Below, piece by piece: positions 46,108 through 58,684 of a stretch of 64,000 nt of DNA. The stretch comes from Cycas panzhihuaensis (lineage: Eukaryota; Cycadophyta). The DNA lies in contig CM041465.1 of assembly GCA_023213395.1 (NCBI GenBank), positions 211,923,741-211,987,740 on the forward strand, given 5' to 3'. The translations under genes were made by a program, and so were the position numbers. The number at the start of each line of letters is the position of its first letter. The stretch's first letter is position 1. The notes beneath the pieces are model-generated. The model did no database searches and was not told the DNA's origin. It worked only from the letters and a program-made list of their open reading frames with translations.

Positions 46108-47280
46108 CTCCCCTTTAGTGTTTAATGTCTTTAATTTTTAATATTAAAGTCTTCAACTTTGGCCTTCATGTTTTTTACTTTTCTTATATCTTGGAATTTA
46201 TAAACCTATAACCTATATCAATTTTGTGTCAAGATATATTACCTGTAATCTATAATCTATCAATCTCATGTTTATTTCGTATCAGTAATTTACACGTAAT
46301 TATTTGTAGGTAACTATGATCATCAATGACTAGCTATGATCATCCACCTATAAAATTATATACTAATCATCAATTAACTAAATAACTAATTTCAATTTCA
46401 TGACTTTCACTTATCATATTTATATGAAAGTTTCTTCTTAATAACTTCATGTCTTGACATGTAAAGTTATGGTCAATCAACACTATCAATCTATTATATC
46501 AAGAATATCATAAATAAAATAATTACTGACATTTATATAAAATAATAACCATCTATAAAAATACAGGGGTTATTAGCCATTGTAATTAGTTCCCTAGGAT
46601 GTATTTCTTGTACATGACTTATTAATAAATAAAATAGTACTAGTTATTAGATCAATATGTTGAACAAGAGTAGCATGAATATCTTGCCTCTTATATATGT
46701 GAATAATTATATTTGTTGTAGGTTGTACAAGAGTAGCATCATTTATTTTAGCTCTTGTATACAGGTAAATAACCTATGTTTTACTTCTACACATATCTTG
46801 TATAGCTTTTTTAGTAACTAATAAATATCATTAATGATAATAATCAATAATATGAATATACTAACTCTAGGAATAACATGTACCACCTAGATAAGATAAG
46901 TTAGCTATAATAAGGTAATATAAATAATGTGTTCCCATGCCTTTTACTATATAGGATAAATTAGATTTTCCACTAATAAATACAAATCTTATATTAATTT
47001 AACTCCTTAATAGTTAATTTTGGTGCCAAATAAATAAATATATGAGACTACTCTATGTTACTTAAATAGATGGAAAAACATCATCTCAATAACAAACTTT
47101 CCAACATTAACTACAAATAAATTAGACCCTTCATCAATATCAAATAGATGGTGTCATCATAAACATTGATTCATTCATCAATAAATTAAGTGATCATTGT
47201 ATTTAACTAGTGTTGTATACCCACTAGATCAAATATATAAATTACTAAGGTGGATTTTCATCATGTCCAACATGTATTAA
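45595..47280 (-). mobile_element. H2: 3' end of a copia-like element, inverted relative of H1
   Basis: Reverse complement aligns with 13367-14983. LTR 45595-46107 (minus start TATTGGAATAT, end TACATTCTAATA), PPT-like CTAAAGGGGAG at 46108-46118, then a 1.1-kb 3' region to about 47280. Shared words include CTCACACATAAAAATATT, TTGTTATTGAGATGATGTT and TTAATTTATTGATGAATGA. No coding motifs. Confidence 0.65.
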
Positions 47281-48536
47281 GATACCCACATCAAAATTTT
47301 CATAAATATATCCTACATCTTCAATATTTAATCAGTTTTGAGCCTTAAGTTATTATAAATGAGCATTTATGTATTCACTTTTAAATAAAACTTACTTTTC
47401 ATTTCATCAACAATCACCACTCTCAATGTTATGATCTCAAGAGCCTTTAAAATGTTTAAAGAATGACAAAATAGATCTAAAAAAGCTCAAAATTTACAAC
47501 ATTTATAAAGTTAAAACTACTTTACTCAACTTTACCCATTAAAATCTCTATCTTCTAATCTTTGAAATATGCCTTGTAACCAATTGTTTTGACCATTTTG
47601 AAATTATTTTTCCAACACAACTAATGACACTTAAATTTGACACTCTAGTGAAAAGTGATGGTTAAAAAAACATCAATATATCATTAAAAATTGAGCATCC
47701 CTTAAGAAAATTAGCTTAGCCCCCTTTGGCTTAGGATGTTGGTCTCTTGATGAGCATATATGACCATCTAGTAAATGAAGGTAACTTTAAGGTAAATTTT
47801 AAAATATATTCAATCTAGTTAAATTTAATTTTGACAATGCAAAAAAAATTAGATATGACATTAAATTTGATCTCTGATCACTTATACAAATTTTAAACAC
47901 ATATTTAATTGAATTAATTTTTTTAAATTATGGGTAAAATTTTTTATGTATAATCAAAATTTCATCAGAACATCTATTCATTCAGTGACCAAATTAAGGT
48001 TTATAGTTGTAATTGAACAAAGTGATTCTAAATTATATATTCACGGTGTTCATTTCTATGAGTAAATGTGATCTTCAATATTCACGAGCTATGATTTTCA
48101 AGGCAATCATACATCCTTACACTATGATATTTACATCTACAAATTGCACAACTAGTATGGCTAGTTTATGATACTTGGGCTTATTAATTAGGAGCTTATT
48201 CCTCAATATACGATGCATCTAGCTTCCATTATGGTCTTCCACTTCCTTCATATGATGGATATCATCTATGATGATATTTCGCTACCCTTGACCTTATTTC
48301 TTTGATATAGTACTTTATCATTATTATGTTTATAAGTGCCTTGGAACTAACCATTACTATCCAATTATTATTATTAGCCATGTCTCCTTCTTCACTTAAT
48401 CTACCCATGCACTTTGCTACATTGTTATTCCTTCAAGGATCAACGTAGTTCAATGGGAAACTCTTCTTCTATTTTTAGTATAAATCTATTCATTTCTCTA
48501 TGGAAAACTCTTGTGTTGCTTCAAGAGTAGTGAAAC
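47281..48536. other. AT-rich sequence, no gene recognised
   Basis: No open frame of note. The minus strand near 48420-48290 gives SEEGDMANNNNWIVMVSS, which I cannot assign. Probably more retroelement debris between H2 and C. Confidence 0.4.
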
Positions 48537-48865
48537 TATTAAGAAACACCAAATTGGTAGATAAGATGATAGAAACATTTATATACATAAAAGACTTAAA
48601 CTGAACAAGCACATCGGACATGCAGATTTGATATGGGAACCCTTTAATAAAAACCCACTATGGAATATATTATCATATTTTTACAAATTTGAATTATACA
48701 ATATAATAGACCTTAATTTATATTTATAAATCATAAATGCCTCAAATATTAATATTTGGGTTTACATCTATTATCTTATGATCTAATAATTACATTAATA
48801 ATATTCAGATAATATATTCACTATATTTATATTAGTCAATAAGTGGTTATAATACCACTCTAACA
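48537..48865 (-). repeat. C 3' LTR
   Basis: Minus strand starts TGTTAGAGTGGTATTA after the PPT. The outer edge on the plus strand reads TATTAAGAAACAC against TGTTAGGAAACAC in the partner. Confidence 0.75.
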
Positions 48866-48879
48866 TTGCCTCTTAATTT

Positions 48880-51121
48880 AAATATGGGGCCTTGAAGTAT
48901 TCCTATGGATTTATTTATATATTTATCTTTGTCGATAGATCCCCTCAAGGATAACCTTATTGAATCCTAAATTTTAACAAATATTGATGAAACAATCTTT
49001 AGTAAGAGCTTGGTAAACATATCCTCAAGTTGATCTTCACTTGAACTGAACTCAGCTTACATCTTCCCTGATTTGATTAGCTCTTGGATGTAATGGTGTT
49101 ATGCCTCATAAGTATGTGATTCTTTAAGAAATTTTCCAATAGTCCCTGTAACCACACAACTCCACTCACACCAATACTTAGTCCATAATACTTAGCATTT
49201 TCTTTAAGTAAATAAAGAGATTGATCCACTTGATCCATGTAGATCTCCTCTTCAAGTCTCTATTAATAAATGTTAACCTCTCATCTATTTGATATAACTC
49301 CTAACTATCTATAGTTACTAAAGTAAGGGTCAATCAGACCATAAACAATGAGACTGGTGTAAATGTCTCCTTATACCTAAATCCTTCTTTCTTTTTGAAA
49401 TCATACATAATAATCCTTCCAACTTGTAAATCAACTAATTTCTTTAAGGGAGGTAAGGAACCCAAATCGCATATATCACTCCTCTAATATAGTTCACTAT
49501 TATAAATGTCCTCTCATTAGAATTGTTGGTGTCTATCACGAGTCTGACTAACATGCTAATCCTTATTTAATAATGATCCTCTAGGTCTTCAACCATCTCA
49601 TTAGAATCCTCAAAGATCCTTGTATACTTCTACTTGTAATAACTCCTCATCATCACTCCCACTAGGCCCTTTTTCTATCTCAAACATAATGTTAGGTAGA
49701 CAAACCTCTACACCTCTGACTTGAAAAGTGAAGAAATAAAAGATAAAATTTGTAATATTGATGACACCTTAGTATGTTAGATTAATAACTCTTCAACTTG
49801 ACATCTAGACTAATCACAATGCTTTCCCTTTGTAGATTACACAATTTATAAGCTTTGTTTCAAAACCTAAATATACTTTAAACTTTTGTAATCCTATTGT
49901 TGTGCTCTTTCTCTAAAATATATGCACTCCATTGCACCTTAATATCCATAATGGAAGGCTTCTCACTAGTCCAACACAATTTGGAAAATGTAATACCATG
50001 AACAACCTTAGAAAGGGTTCCTCATAAAATGGCTATCACAATAGCTTCTACCAAAAAATATGGGAGGTAAATCCTTTCAATATACCAAACACCTCCACAT
50101 CTATATCATCGTATAATTCTTCATCAGTAACATAATATTACTAGGATATATAATACAATCAACTCTTTGTTATACCATGAGAAAGGTATAATTGATTTTA
50201 AGGTATTTCATCATAGACCTTTCCATTCACACTTAGTATTATTTTGTAAACTATTTATGGTTGTAATGATCTAGAACTTAGTATCTATGCAATCACATCC
50301 TCTACATAATGCTTATACATACCAACTACATTTATATTTACAACTCTTTTGCGTCTCTATCACTCTACTGTCACTAATATAATGGTTTTATGGTGTTTGT
50401 ATTATAGGTTACTATGATCTACATAAACTAGACTCTTTCCACATTATGTCTTTGCTATCGTATGCTACAAACACTCAATGTGAGTTGTTGTAATTGTGAT
50501 TTCTCCATGGTTGTAAACTCTTTCTAGCATCCGCAATCTCATAAGGGTTATCTTCTACATCTAATTTCTAGTAAATGTGACTACTATTCCTATAACTGCA
50601 AGCTTTTGGAATATACTTTTACATGTTTGCATGGACCTCTAGCATCAATAATGGCACCAAGGGCTACAAAAGGCTCATCAATATCTATAAAACCTCTTTG
50701 GAGCGCATAAGATGGCCCTCTTATTAGTTATGACCTCACACCCACTTACCACACAAGTAATACTCTTTTTTTCATTGCAAACTTAGTGGAAACTTCAAAT
50801 AACAGATTTGGGACCTTCCATAGGTTCAAAATAGATATCAATAGTTGGCAAAAAAGTAACTAGGGGCTATAAATTTGAAACAGGAAGCACTAGCACCTAC
50901 ATAAATCAAAACACATCTTGTACTCATATGTACACCTTTGAAGACTATAGAATCCCTACAAAATAAAAAATAAAAGGCACTAGGATTTGCATGTAATCAT
51001 TATATCACTGTGGCTATTCTTTTGGTTGTTAAATAAGTTGATCCTAAAAGGGTGAGCTAGGATTACCTAGTAACCAATGATCAAATGATCTGCCTAATAT
51101 TCATCTACTTATGCACCATGT
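48880..51121 (-). pseudogene. C gag-pol remnants
   Basis: Near 49040-49000 the minus strand reads like the copia RNase H end (L-x-DMFTK-x-L). Near 49250 it resembles the RT block that precedes the copia tripartite motif. Near 50785-50740 it gives YYLCGKWV-stop-GHN, a decayed CCHC knuckle of gag. Order PBS, gag, pol, RNase H is correct for copia. Nothing is intact. Confidence 0.5.
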
Positions 51122-51136
51122 ATGGCTTTAACACCA
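51122..51136 (-). promoter_or_regulatory. C primer-binding site
   Basis: Minus strand TGGTGTTAAAGCCAT directly follows the LTR end CTAACA. A decayed initiator-Met match (TGGTATCAGAGCCA). Confidence 0.6.
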
Positions 51137-51476
51137 TGTTAGGAAACACTAATTTAATAGACATAATGATAGAAATATTTATGTATACAAAAGATTTGAA
51201 TAAAATAAGCACACAAGATTAACAGATTTGATGTGGGAACCCTTTCAGAACAAACCCACCACAGAATATACTATTATATTTTTACAAATCTAAATTGTAC
51301 AATACAATGGACTTTGATCTATATTAATAGATTGTAAGTACCTTGAATATTAATATTTGGATTTATCTGTATTGGCTTATAATACTTTGATCATTTTAAA
51401 AATAGTGATAGCTTGATTTTATTCTTATTTTAAGTCTTTAAGTAATTATCTTATCTGCATTACTTCACATCCAACA
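51137..51476 (-). repeat. C 5' LTR
   Basis: Plus strand starts TGTTAGGAAACACT and ends CATCCAACA. The last ~90 bp are much diverged from the 3' LTR. Confidence 0.7.
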
Positions 51477-52560
51477 CTTACAATTACCTTGTATTTTGCT
51501 TCTATTGAGGACAAAGCTATAATGGTTTTTTTTTTTTGCACCATGATATAACGACAAAACCAAGAGTAAAGTAGTGTCCAGATGTAGATTTCCTCTCTTA
51601 TTAGTCTCTAGCCTAGTTTGGATCATTATAATATATTAGCGTAAAGTTTGATATTTTGGTATACCTAAGTCCTAGTGTTGAGATTCTTTTGATATACCTC
51701 AAAACTCTTTTGGCAATATTCTATTGAAAAACTTTTAGAGAATGTATGTACCCAGAGATTATTCTAATTAAGTATGAAATGTCAAGCCTGGTGGCTATAA
51801 GATAAATCAGGCTACTTACAAATTGTCTATACAAGGTTTCATCAACCTTTTATTCACCTTCATCTACAATCAAAATATAAGTTATTTTTATTGGGGTTAT
51901 ATAGTCATTATAATCTCTCATTTTAAAAATTTAAAGAAGATTCTTTGTATATTTTATTTTGGATACAAATACAAAATCTTTTCTTTGATCTACCTTAATA
52001 CCAAGATAGCAACAAAGTAATCACATGTCTATATCATTTCAAACTCATTTTCCATATGAGTTTTTACTTGACAAATTATGCTATCATCATTTCCAATAAC
52101 CATCATATCATTTGCTAATCCTAGAGGTTGGGATTAGATTTGCATCGACTAAAGCCTTCTTATTTGAGATGTAGATCTAATTTTATGTACTAGGCTCTAG
52201 GTGTCTATTTTAATCCATATGGAACCTTTTTGAGCCTATAGACAAGATGTTCCATACTTTTCTTTATATATTTAAAGGGTTGTTCTATATATACTTCTTC
52301 ATTTAGATCTTTATTAATAAAGGCATTTTTTGCATCAAGTTGTATGATGTTCTACCTAAATTATACTACCATGGCAATTATTATTATTACAGTTATTAAT
52401 TTTTACTATTGAAGAGAAAGTTTCTTCATAGTATATTCCTATAGTCTAAGTGTACCTTTTTGCTACAAGCTTGGCCTTGTATTTTTTAATGTTACCATCA
52501 GATTTTTATTTAAATTTATATACTTATTTATATTTAATAATGGGTTTATTATTAGGTGTA
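51477..52560 (-). pseudogene. D reverse transcriptase and RNase H start
   Basis: RT N-terminal: NIIQLDAKNAFINKDLNEEV then YIEQPFKYIKKS (52330-52230) and LKKVPYGLK. Palm: NDMMVIGNDDSIICQVK (near 52120-52060), where the usual YVDD reads as L-A-N-D, so the first Asp is lost. RNase H: IIALSSIEAKYKV near 51525-51480, matching the copia A-x-S-(S/T)-x-EAEY motif. Confidence 0.75.
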
Positions 52561-53199
52561 ATAACTAATTCATAAGTCCTATTTTTATTTATAGCATTGA
52601 TCTATGCACCTATGGATTTTTTCCACTATAGATGAATATATACTTCTATATAGTTTTATGGTTCAACAAAATATATTAAACTTTGATGTTTTTGAGATTA
52701 AGTTCTATGTCCAAAGACATTACCTTTTGATTCTTCAACTATCTTTATATACCATTTTAGTATTTCTTTTGTCTAACTACTACCAATTCTTTCTTCTTGT
52801 GGCTTGTAGTTTGTTTAGATGGTTCTTACTATTTTATAGAAATATTCTACTTATTTTCTCCTTGGAGCTTTCTTTTTGAGATATCTCCTTCTATAGTAGT
52901 CACTTTAGATATTTTCTTTAGTGGAGTGAGCTTCTTTACATTTTCTTGAATTTCTCTTTGAATAAAATTTTCTTTCTAGCCTACTTTGAATGCATTTTTA
53001 TCAAACGTTATATCTCTATTGACTTAAAACTTGTTTGTTTTTAGGTCTATGCATCTATATGTTTTGGATTTATTACTATAACTAATCATAATTTATTCTA
53101 TACTTTTCTCATCTAACTTAGTTTCTTTTGTTAAGAATATGAACATAAGCTTTACTTCTAAAGATTTTAAGATAACTTATATCAAGATTTCTTACCATC

Positions 53200-54280
53200 T
53201 AAGATTCTTTGGGAGTAACGTTATTAAGAACTAGAGTTAGATTCTTATTAATAGGATAAACAACTATGTTGATAGCTTTAGCCTAATAGATTTTTGTCAC
53301 AACTTTTTCATCTATCATGCATTCGGTTACCCCATTTGAATGAGATGTATAAGGAGTAGTGACTTATCTTTATATTCTATTTAGTTTATAAAAATTAGAG
53401 AAATCATTCAAAACATATTCTGTCCTACTATCTAACTAGAGAATTTTAATTTTGCATTCACTTTATAACTCTACTTGAGCTTCGAATTCTTTAAAATGAT
53501 CTAAGACCTCTAAATTATTAAAGAGGAAATATACCTAAGTTCTTTTAGAAAAGTCATTAATAAAGGTAAGAAAATACCTAGCACCATTAACTGAATTTGA
53601 TGTGATTGTATCACACAAATCTGGATGGATTAACTCTAACTTCTTTTGTGCTTTCCATATGAATTTTTGAAATAAAACTCAATGCTATATTCCAATCACA
53701 TAACTTTTGTGTATGAATATATTAAATGATATATTAGGAAGACCATCTATCATATTTGATTATTTTAATAATTCTAACCATCTATTTGTAATATGTTTGT
53801 ATTTTGAATGTCATATTTCATTAATAGAGTTGTTAGTAGCAAAAGCTTTTATAGAATAAGGTAAGATAGGAGTAAAGACTAACTTGTAGAGGTTGTCAGT
53901 CTTTATTCCTTTTATTATTATAGTATCATTTTTCTTTATATCACATATGTAGCATCTTCTATCTTTATCAAAGACAACATGAAGACTCTTTCTCCTTAGT
54001 TGAGATATAGATAAGAGTTATTTCTTTAATCTTAGAACATATAGCACACCACTAATTTTTTTAACTTTGTCATTAACTAAGATTGTAATTATTCCATTTC
54101 CTTATATATGTAAAGAAAATTCATCACCAACTTCAACTATTTCATTAAGAAGATATAGTTGAAGTGTCTCAAACTAGACTCTTCTTCTTAACATGTGATT
54201 AGATGCTCTAAAATCTATATACTAATTTTCATTGTCGCAAGTAAGTATGGTTAAGGCTATGATAAAGGTAATTTCGTTTT
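53200..54280 (-). pseudogene. D protease and integrase
   Basis: 54240-54180 gives YIDFRASNHML where D-S-G-A-S-NHM is usual, so the protease triad is D-F-R. 53320-53700 contains scattered integrase core peptides in several frames (regions aligned by order with element J 59300-59600). Nothing is open for long. Confidence 0.55.
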
Positions 54281-55849
54281 TGTCTTCTCTTATCTATTCA
54301 TTGTTGTAATTACCTTAAACTCTTTTCTCTCTATGAATTTTTACATGCCTTTGAGGACATTGGTTAATAATATGTCCTTCTTGTCTATAATAATAGTAAG
54401 TTGGAAAATTGTAAAATTTGTAGTCACTAAAAAAAAATCCAAATCTACCATAATAATAATAAGATTTAGAATCTCTTAGTACATTCATCCCTCATCTTTT
54501 TGATGAGCATATAGTCCTTCCTTGTCCTTCTGATGTCTTTCCTCTACCGAATATGCCTCTTCCTCTTAAAATGCTTTTGGAATAACCTCTGGCTTCTATT
54601 ATAGGCTTTAAAATGAAGTTTTCTTCAACTTCACCCTCTTCCTTATATCTTTTGATTCTCTATTGTTATTGTAACATATGTCCTATTAGTAGCATGTCCA
54701 TCAATGGTAAGATATTTACCATAGCATCATAGGATTTTAGAAGTTTATTAAGCATGAGGTAGATAATTTTAGAACTAGATATTATTTCTCCTATGGAGGC
54801 TAAATTGTCGTTAACTTCTATTATTTTTACAATAAAATTAGAGATAGGTTCTCCTTCCTTTAACTAGACTTTATATTACTATTCTCTAAAAGAGATTATA
54901 CAAGCTTTATTCTTCTAACTATAAAGAGATACAATAATTCTCTAAGCATAAATAGATGTAGTGGCTTCACTGATGTGACTTAATAATAAATCTCTAATTG
55001 ACAACATAATGGCAGCATGTTCAATCTTATTTCTTTCTTCCTAACTATATCTACTATATTAGTTAGTTCTATTTCCTTTTAATGATAATATTCTATGCAT
55101 TTATGGCCATTAAAAGACCCTACATTTTAACTTTAAGGTATTATAATTTTGCTCAGTGAGTTTATCATAATCACAAAGAGAGAAAATTAAAGCCATTTCT
55201 AAATTTTTGAAGAGTAAACTAAGGAGGAATATCATAAAGATAAAGTATAACAATGACTAGTCATACAACCATACAATTATATGGAATAGTAGGAAAAAGT
55301 ATTATTATATGAATTTCAAGAAAAGAAACACCCAAAATAAAGCTTGTGACATGCTTTACCTAGAAACGTTTTCTTTAATTTAACTTATAGTTTACTTAGA
55401 AACCCCCCAAAAATCGTATGGGTAACTAGGGTTTGAAAGAGAAAAATGATTATGTCTCTTCAAATGTTTAATTAAATATAACAAACACATGCTTAAATAA
55501 AAGCCAATATTTAGAAAAATATTTTACGATAGATTTCACCCATTAAGACAAAGCAGAATGAAAGAAATTTTAGTTTGAAGTGCTAAACTTATGCCCCTAT
55601 AAAATTGTGATTTCTTCCTAAATGAAGAAAAATTTAATTATGACTCTTTAGAATAATAGATCTCCTTATTGGGACAAGTCTATAGACTAAATTTTATTTG
55701 ATTTTAAGTTTTGAAAAATATCTCATTTGTATAATTTTGCATGATTCTATATAGTAATTAACACATTAGTAATAAATATATAATGGTCATCTCTCTTATT
55801 CAAAACTTTGAACTTCTCAAAAAGATCTTTTCCTAAACCCTTAGTAGAC
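54281..55849 (-). pseudogene. D gag
   Basis: Knuckle relic near 54400-54350: YYYYRQEGHIINQCPQRH, with the first two Cys changed to Tyr. Upstream 54600-55200 contains fragments resembling the gag middle of J (LEE, MHKI type). No frame survives. Confidence 0.5.
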
Positions 55850-55863
55850 TTGCTCTAATACCA
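55850..55863 (-). promoter_or_regulatory. D primer-binding site
   Basis: Minus strand TGGTATTAGAGCAA directly follows the LTR edge. Initiator-Met type. Confidence 0.7.
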
Positions 55864-56065
55864 TATCAAAACAAGAAGAATAGAAGAAAATGTTACTTCA
55901 CCCCTTATATTAATGAGAGAGAAATACTCTCGTATAAATACATTTAATGTATATAAATAAGCCTATATATGTAGACTAAGTGTCAAGGTAGAATGAAAGA
56001 GGAATAGACATATAACCCCCAATTGAACTTTAGAAAATAAAAGATAAAGTATTACTACTCTAACA
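55864..56065 (-). repeat. D 5' LTR (202 bp)
   Basis: Minus strand starts TGTTAGAGTAGTAATAC and ends TTGATA (CA changed to TA). No partner LTR was found in the window. Confidence 0.6.
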
Positions 56066-56905
56066 AAATGGGGTATTTATTCTTTAGCGTTATCCTATTT
56101 AGGGATCTATAGCCAATACAAATTTAGAAGGACCTATCCTTTTTATTGCTTAAGATGAGGTGTTATGTAAGGGCTCTTACTTAGTATTATGGCACCAGAA
56201 TCTAATAAATCTTATGTGAGTCTCTCTATCTCTATCTCTTACTTATGTCCATAGTAATATGGGTGAACAATAATAGGCCCCCTCCTTGGTTCCAACTCAA
56301 TGATATGCTTCATGTTTTAGCTTGGTGGTGGAGTCCTTGGTAACTCTTAAAAGACATCTTGGTAGTGGTCTACAATCTCATTTGTTTCCTTCTCTTACTC
56401 TAGTGGTAGTTCACTCTTAATAGTCTTTACTTGTATAGAGTATAGCACTACAATGGACTTGGCATGCCCTTTGTGAAGTGTTTTTCCTATTCTTTCTATA
56501 AATATGACTTATTATTTCAGAGTATTAATACCATTTAATTAGTATTTCTTCCCCTCCCAATTAAACTTGATGAAGTTTTCATCATGGTTCAAAGCATAAG
56601 TCCCTAATATCCTTAACTATTCAACTCTTAAGACTATATCAAAACTCTTGATGTCAAAGGTATAATTAGTTGTAAAAAAAAATGTAATTTCCTATATATA
56701 GTTGTTGATGTTTGACCTTAACCTAGCACGGTAAGACCTAGTTTCCTATAAATCATATTCTAAACTCCTTTTTCTCCACATATAGCCCTAAACTTTTGAT
56801 CTTTTTTATATTAATGAAATTATGGGTACTACCTAGATCAACAAGGATGATTACCTTCTCCTATTTAAGGTATCCAAAAAAATTGATGGTATTAGGTGGT
56901 GGTAT
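56066..56905 (-). mobile_element. I, part 1: Ty3/gypsy protease and RT start
   Basis: Minus strand 56870-56810: IILVDLGSTHNFIN, a retropepsin D-x-G-S-T-HNF motif (Asp retained, Ser changed to Leu). 56240-56070: LLDSGAIILSKSPY and ICIGYRSLNRITLKNKYP, the start of gypsy RT (ID-x-R-x-LN-x-x-T). Truncated on the left by D and on the right by J. Motifs resemble chromoviruses. Confidence 0.75.
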
Positions 56906-57122
56906 CATTGAAAAACACCGATCGAAACAAACTGAGAAAGGAATGAGATAATTTTCTATTGAGATTCAATTTGCTTAAGTATACAAGAGTCATGAGTTGG
57001 TTACAACCACTAATGTAACCAATCACTCAGATATTGCCAAGTGGCATGATCTCATGAGAGCATTTAAGGGTTGGTCTAACATGACCCCTTTTTCGACCTA
57101 GATAAAACATTATATCTTAACA
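56906..57122 (-). repeat. J 3' LTR
   Basis: Minus strand starts TGTTAAGATATAATG after the PPT (57123-57132). Outer edge CATTGAAAAACACC against TGTTGAAAAAACACC in the partner. Confidence 0.92.
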
Positions 57123-57132
57123 CCCCTCTTAA
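57123..57132 (-). promoter_or_regulatory. J polypurine tract
   Basis: Minus strand TTAAGAGGGG directly before TGTTAAGA. Confidence 0.8.
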
Positions 57133-57687
57133 TGTTTTTTCTCTATAAGTCCAATCTTGTCTCTCAAATATCTGAGTCTTTCTCTCCCAAGAGGTTTTGT
57201 CAGAAGGTCTGCAACTTGTTCGGATGTCGGACAAGATTCCAAATCTATTTCTTTGTTACGTACCTTTTCTCTTATAAAGTGATGATGAACTTCAATATGT
57301 TTTGTCCTTGCATGCATTGGATTTTTGGTCAGCTTGATGGCACTTTGATTGTCACACTTTAAAGAAGTTGCTTCTTTCTGTTGATTTAAATCAAGCAAGA
57401 GTTGTCTTAACGGATATGGCTTCACAGTTCTTGATATGGTCGCTTTATATTACCTTCAGAGAGGAGAGAGCCACCGTGGCTTGTTTTTCTTTGCACCATG
57501 AGATTGCTAAATCTCCCAAGAAAACAAAACCACTTGTTGATTTCCTTTGTTCTTTGTCGCTTTGCCAGTCAATCGCAGATCCCGTGATTTTGATTGGATG
57601 CCCCTTTGAATAAACTAACTTGAGATCCGTTGTTCCTTTGAGATATCTCGAATTCTTTTTCTTTGCTTGCAGTGTCTTAACTTTGGA
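57129..57687 (-). pseudogene. J RNase H
   Basis: KCDNQSAIKLTKNPMHARTK, HIEVHHHFIREKVRNKEIDL and TSEQVADLLTKPLGRERLRY are the standard copia RNase H end with the catalytic Asp (CDNQSA). It is open for 98 codons. The first half (57426-57687) lies in other frames and includes the region matching A-x-SS-x-EAEY. Confidence 0.85.
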
Positions 57688-58684
57688 TTACGCATATACC
57701 TTGATATTAATCCTCTTGAGTAGGATATGTCTGGTCCGTGGTCGCTGTAGATCGGGCTTCCAATCATTTACTGCATGAGTAGCATCAGCATCTTTTTCCA
57801 TATTGTCTACTGTTAGATTGCAATTTGTCTCCATGGGAGTGGTGCATGGATTGCAGTTTTCCATCTGAAATCGAACAAGTAGACTTTTGATGTAATTACT
57901 TTGGGACAAAGTTACATAGTTTTGATGTTGAACTATTTCCAGTCCCAAGTAATAATTTAGTGAACCTAAATCTATCATTTCAAACTTTTGCTGAAGTTGA
58001 CTTTTGATCCACTTGATTCCTTCTATATCATTCCCGATGTGAGATATCATCCACATAAACAACAATTATTGTTATCTTGTTGTTTGTTTTCCTTATGTCT
58101 GATTGGAATCGAGTTACAAGAATGAACTTATTTTCTTCAAGAAAGTGATCTAGTTTTGTATACCAGGCACGTGGTGTTTGTTTTAGACCATACAAGGCCT
58201 TTTTCAATTTGCATACTAGATTTTCTTTTCCACATTCTGCGTATCCATCCGTTGTTGCATATAAACTTCTTCTTCCGGTTCACCGTTTAGGAAGGCACTT
58301 TTTACGTCCATCGAGAGATTCCCCAACCTTGGGCGGCTAAGGCTATCAACATCCTTCTTGTGTTCATCTTTGCTCTTGGAGAAAGTCTCATCATAATCTA
58401 TACCGCAGCTTGAGTATATCCTTTTGCAACTAACCTTGCCTTGTGTTTTCAATTTGGCCATCAACTCCTTTCTTTGTTTTGTAAACCCATTTTGCTTCTG
58501 ATGGATTTATTAGCGGTAGTTCTACTAATTCCCACGTTTGATTTTCTTGATTGAGTTTATTTCATTGTCCATTGCTTCTCTCCATTCGGATGATCTTTTG
58601 CTTCGTCAAATTCGTGGTTCAACCTTGCTTAGGAGAGCTCTTGAGCTTTGCCCTTGAGTCTTTTGTTCTAATATATTTCCCTCT
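57688..58684 (-). pseudogene. J reverse transcriptase
   Basis: 58464-58216: GIDYDETFSKSKDEHKKDVD, LSMDVKSAFLNGEPEEEVYM. 58065-57688: ISHIGNDIEGIKWIKSQLQQ, MIDLGSLNYYLGLEIVQHQN and LLVRFQMENCNPCTTPME. The YVDD box itself is present near 58055 in another frame (VVYVDDIS), with a small indel just after it. A stretch of about 40 residues before RLGNLSMDV looks replaced by a frameshifted reading. Confidence 0.85.

Larger units (their letters stand above)
48537..51476 (-). mobile_element. C: short, internally deleted copia element
   Basis: LTRs at 48537-48865 and 51137-51476 align over at least 260 bp (for example GATTTGAT(A/G)TGGGAACCCTTT and ATATTAATATTTGG). PPT on the minus strand is TTAAGAGGCAA (48866-48879). 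PBS is TGGTGTTAAAGCCAT (51122-51136). Only 2.3 kb lie between, holding fragments of gag knuckle, integrase/RT and the RNase H end on the minus strand, so much of pol is deleted. Lies beside D; no target duplication is recognisable. Confidence 0.75.
51477..56065 (-). mobile_element. D: decayed copia element, 5' LTR to RNase H
   Basis: Minus strand from the 5' LTR (55864-56065) through PBS, gag, protease, integrase and RT to the RNase H motif at 51536-51480. It then abuts C. The rest of RNase H and the 3' LTR are missing, so C's insertion was accompanied by, or followed by, loss of the end. Many stops. D itself interrupts gypsy element I at 56066. Confidence 0.75.

Noticed and set aside
52604-52879. 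91-codon hydrophobic plus-strand frame, looking like membrane segments
   Set aside because: It is the complement of D's decayed RT/integrase region; hydrophobicity follows from AT-rich antisense codons.
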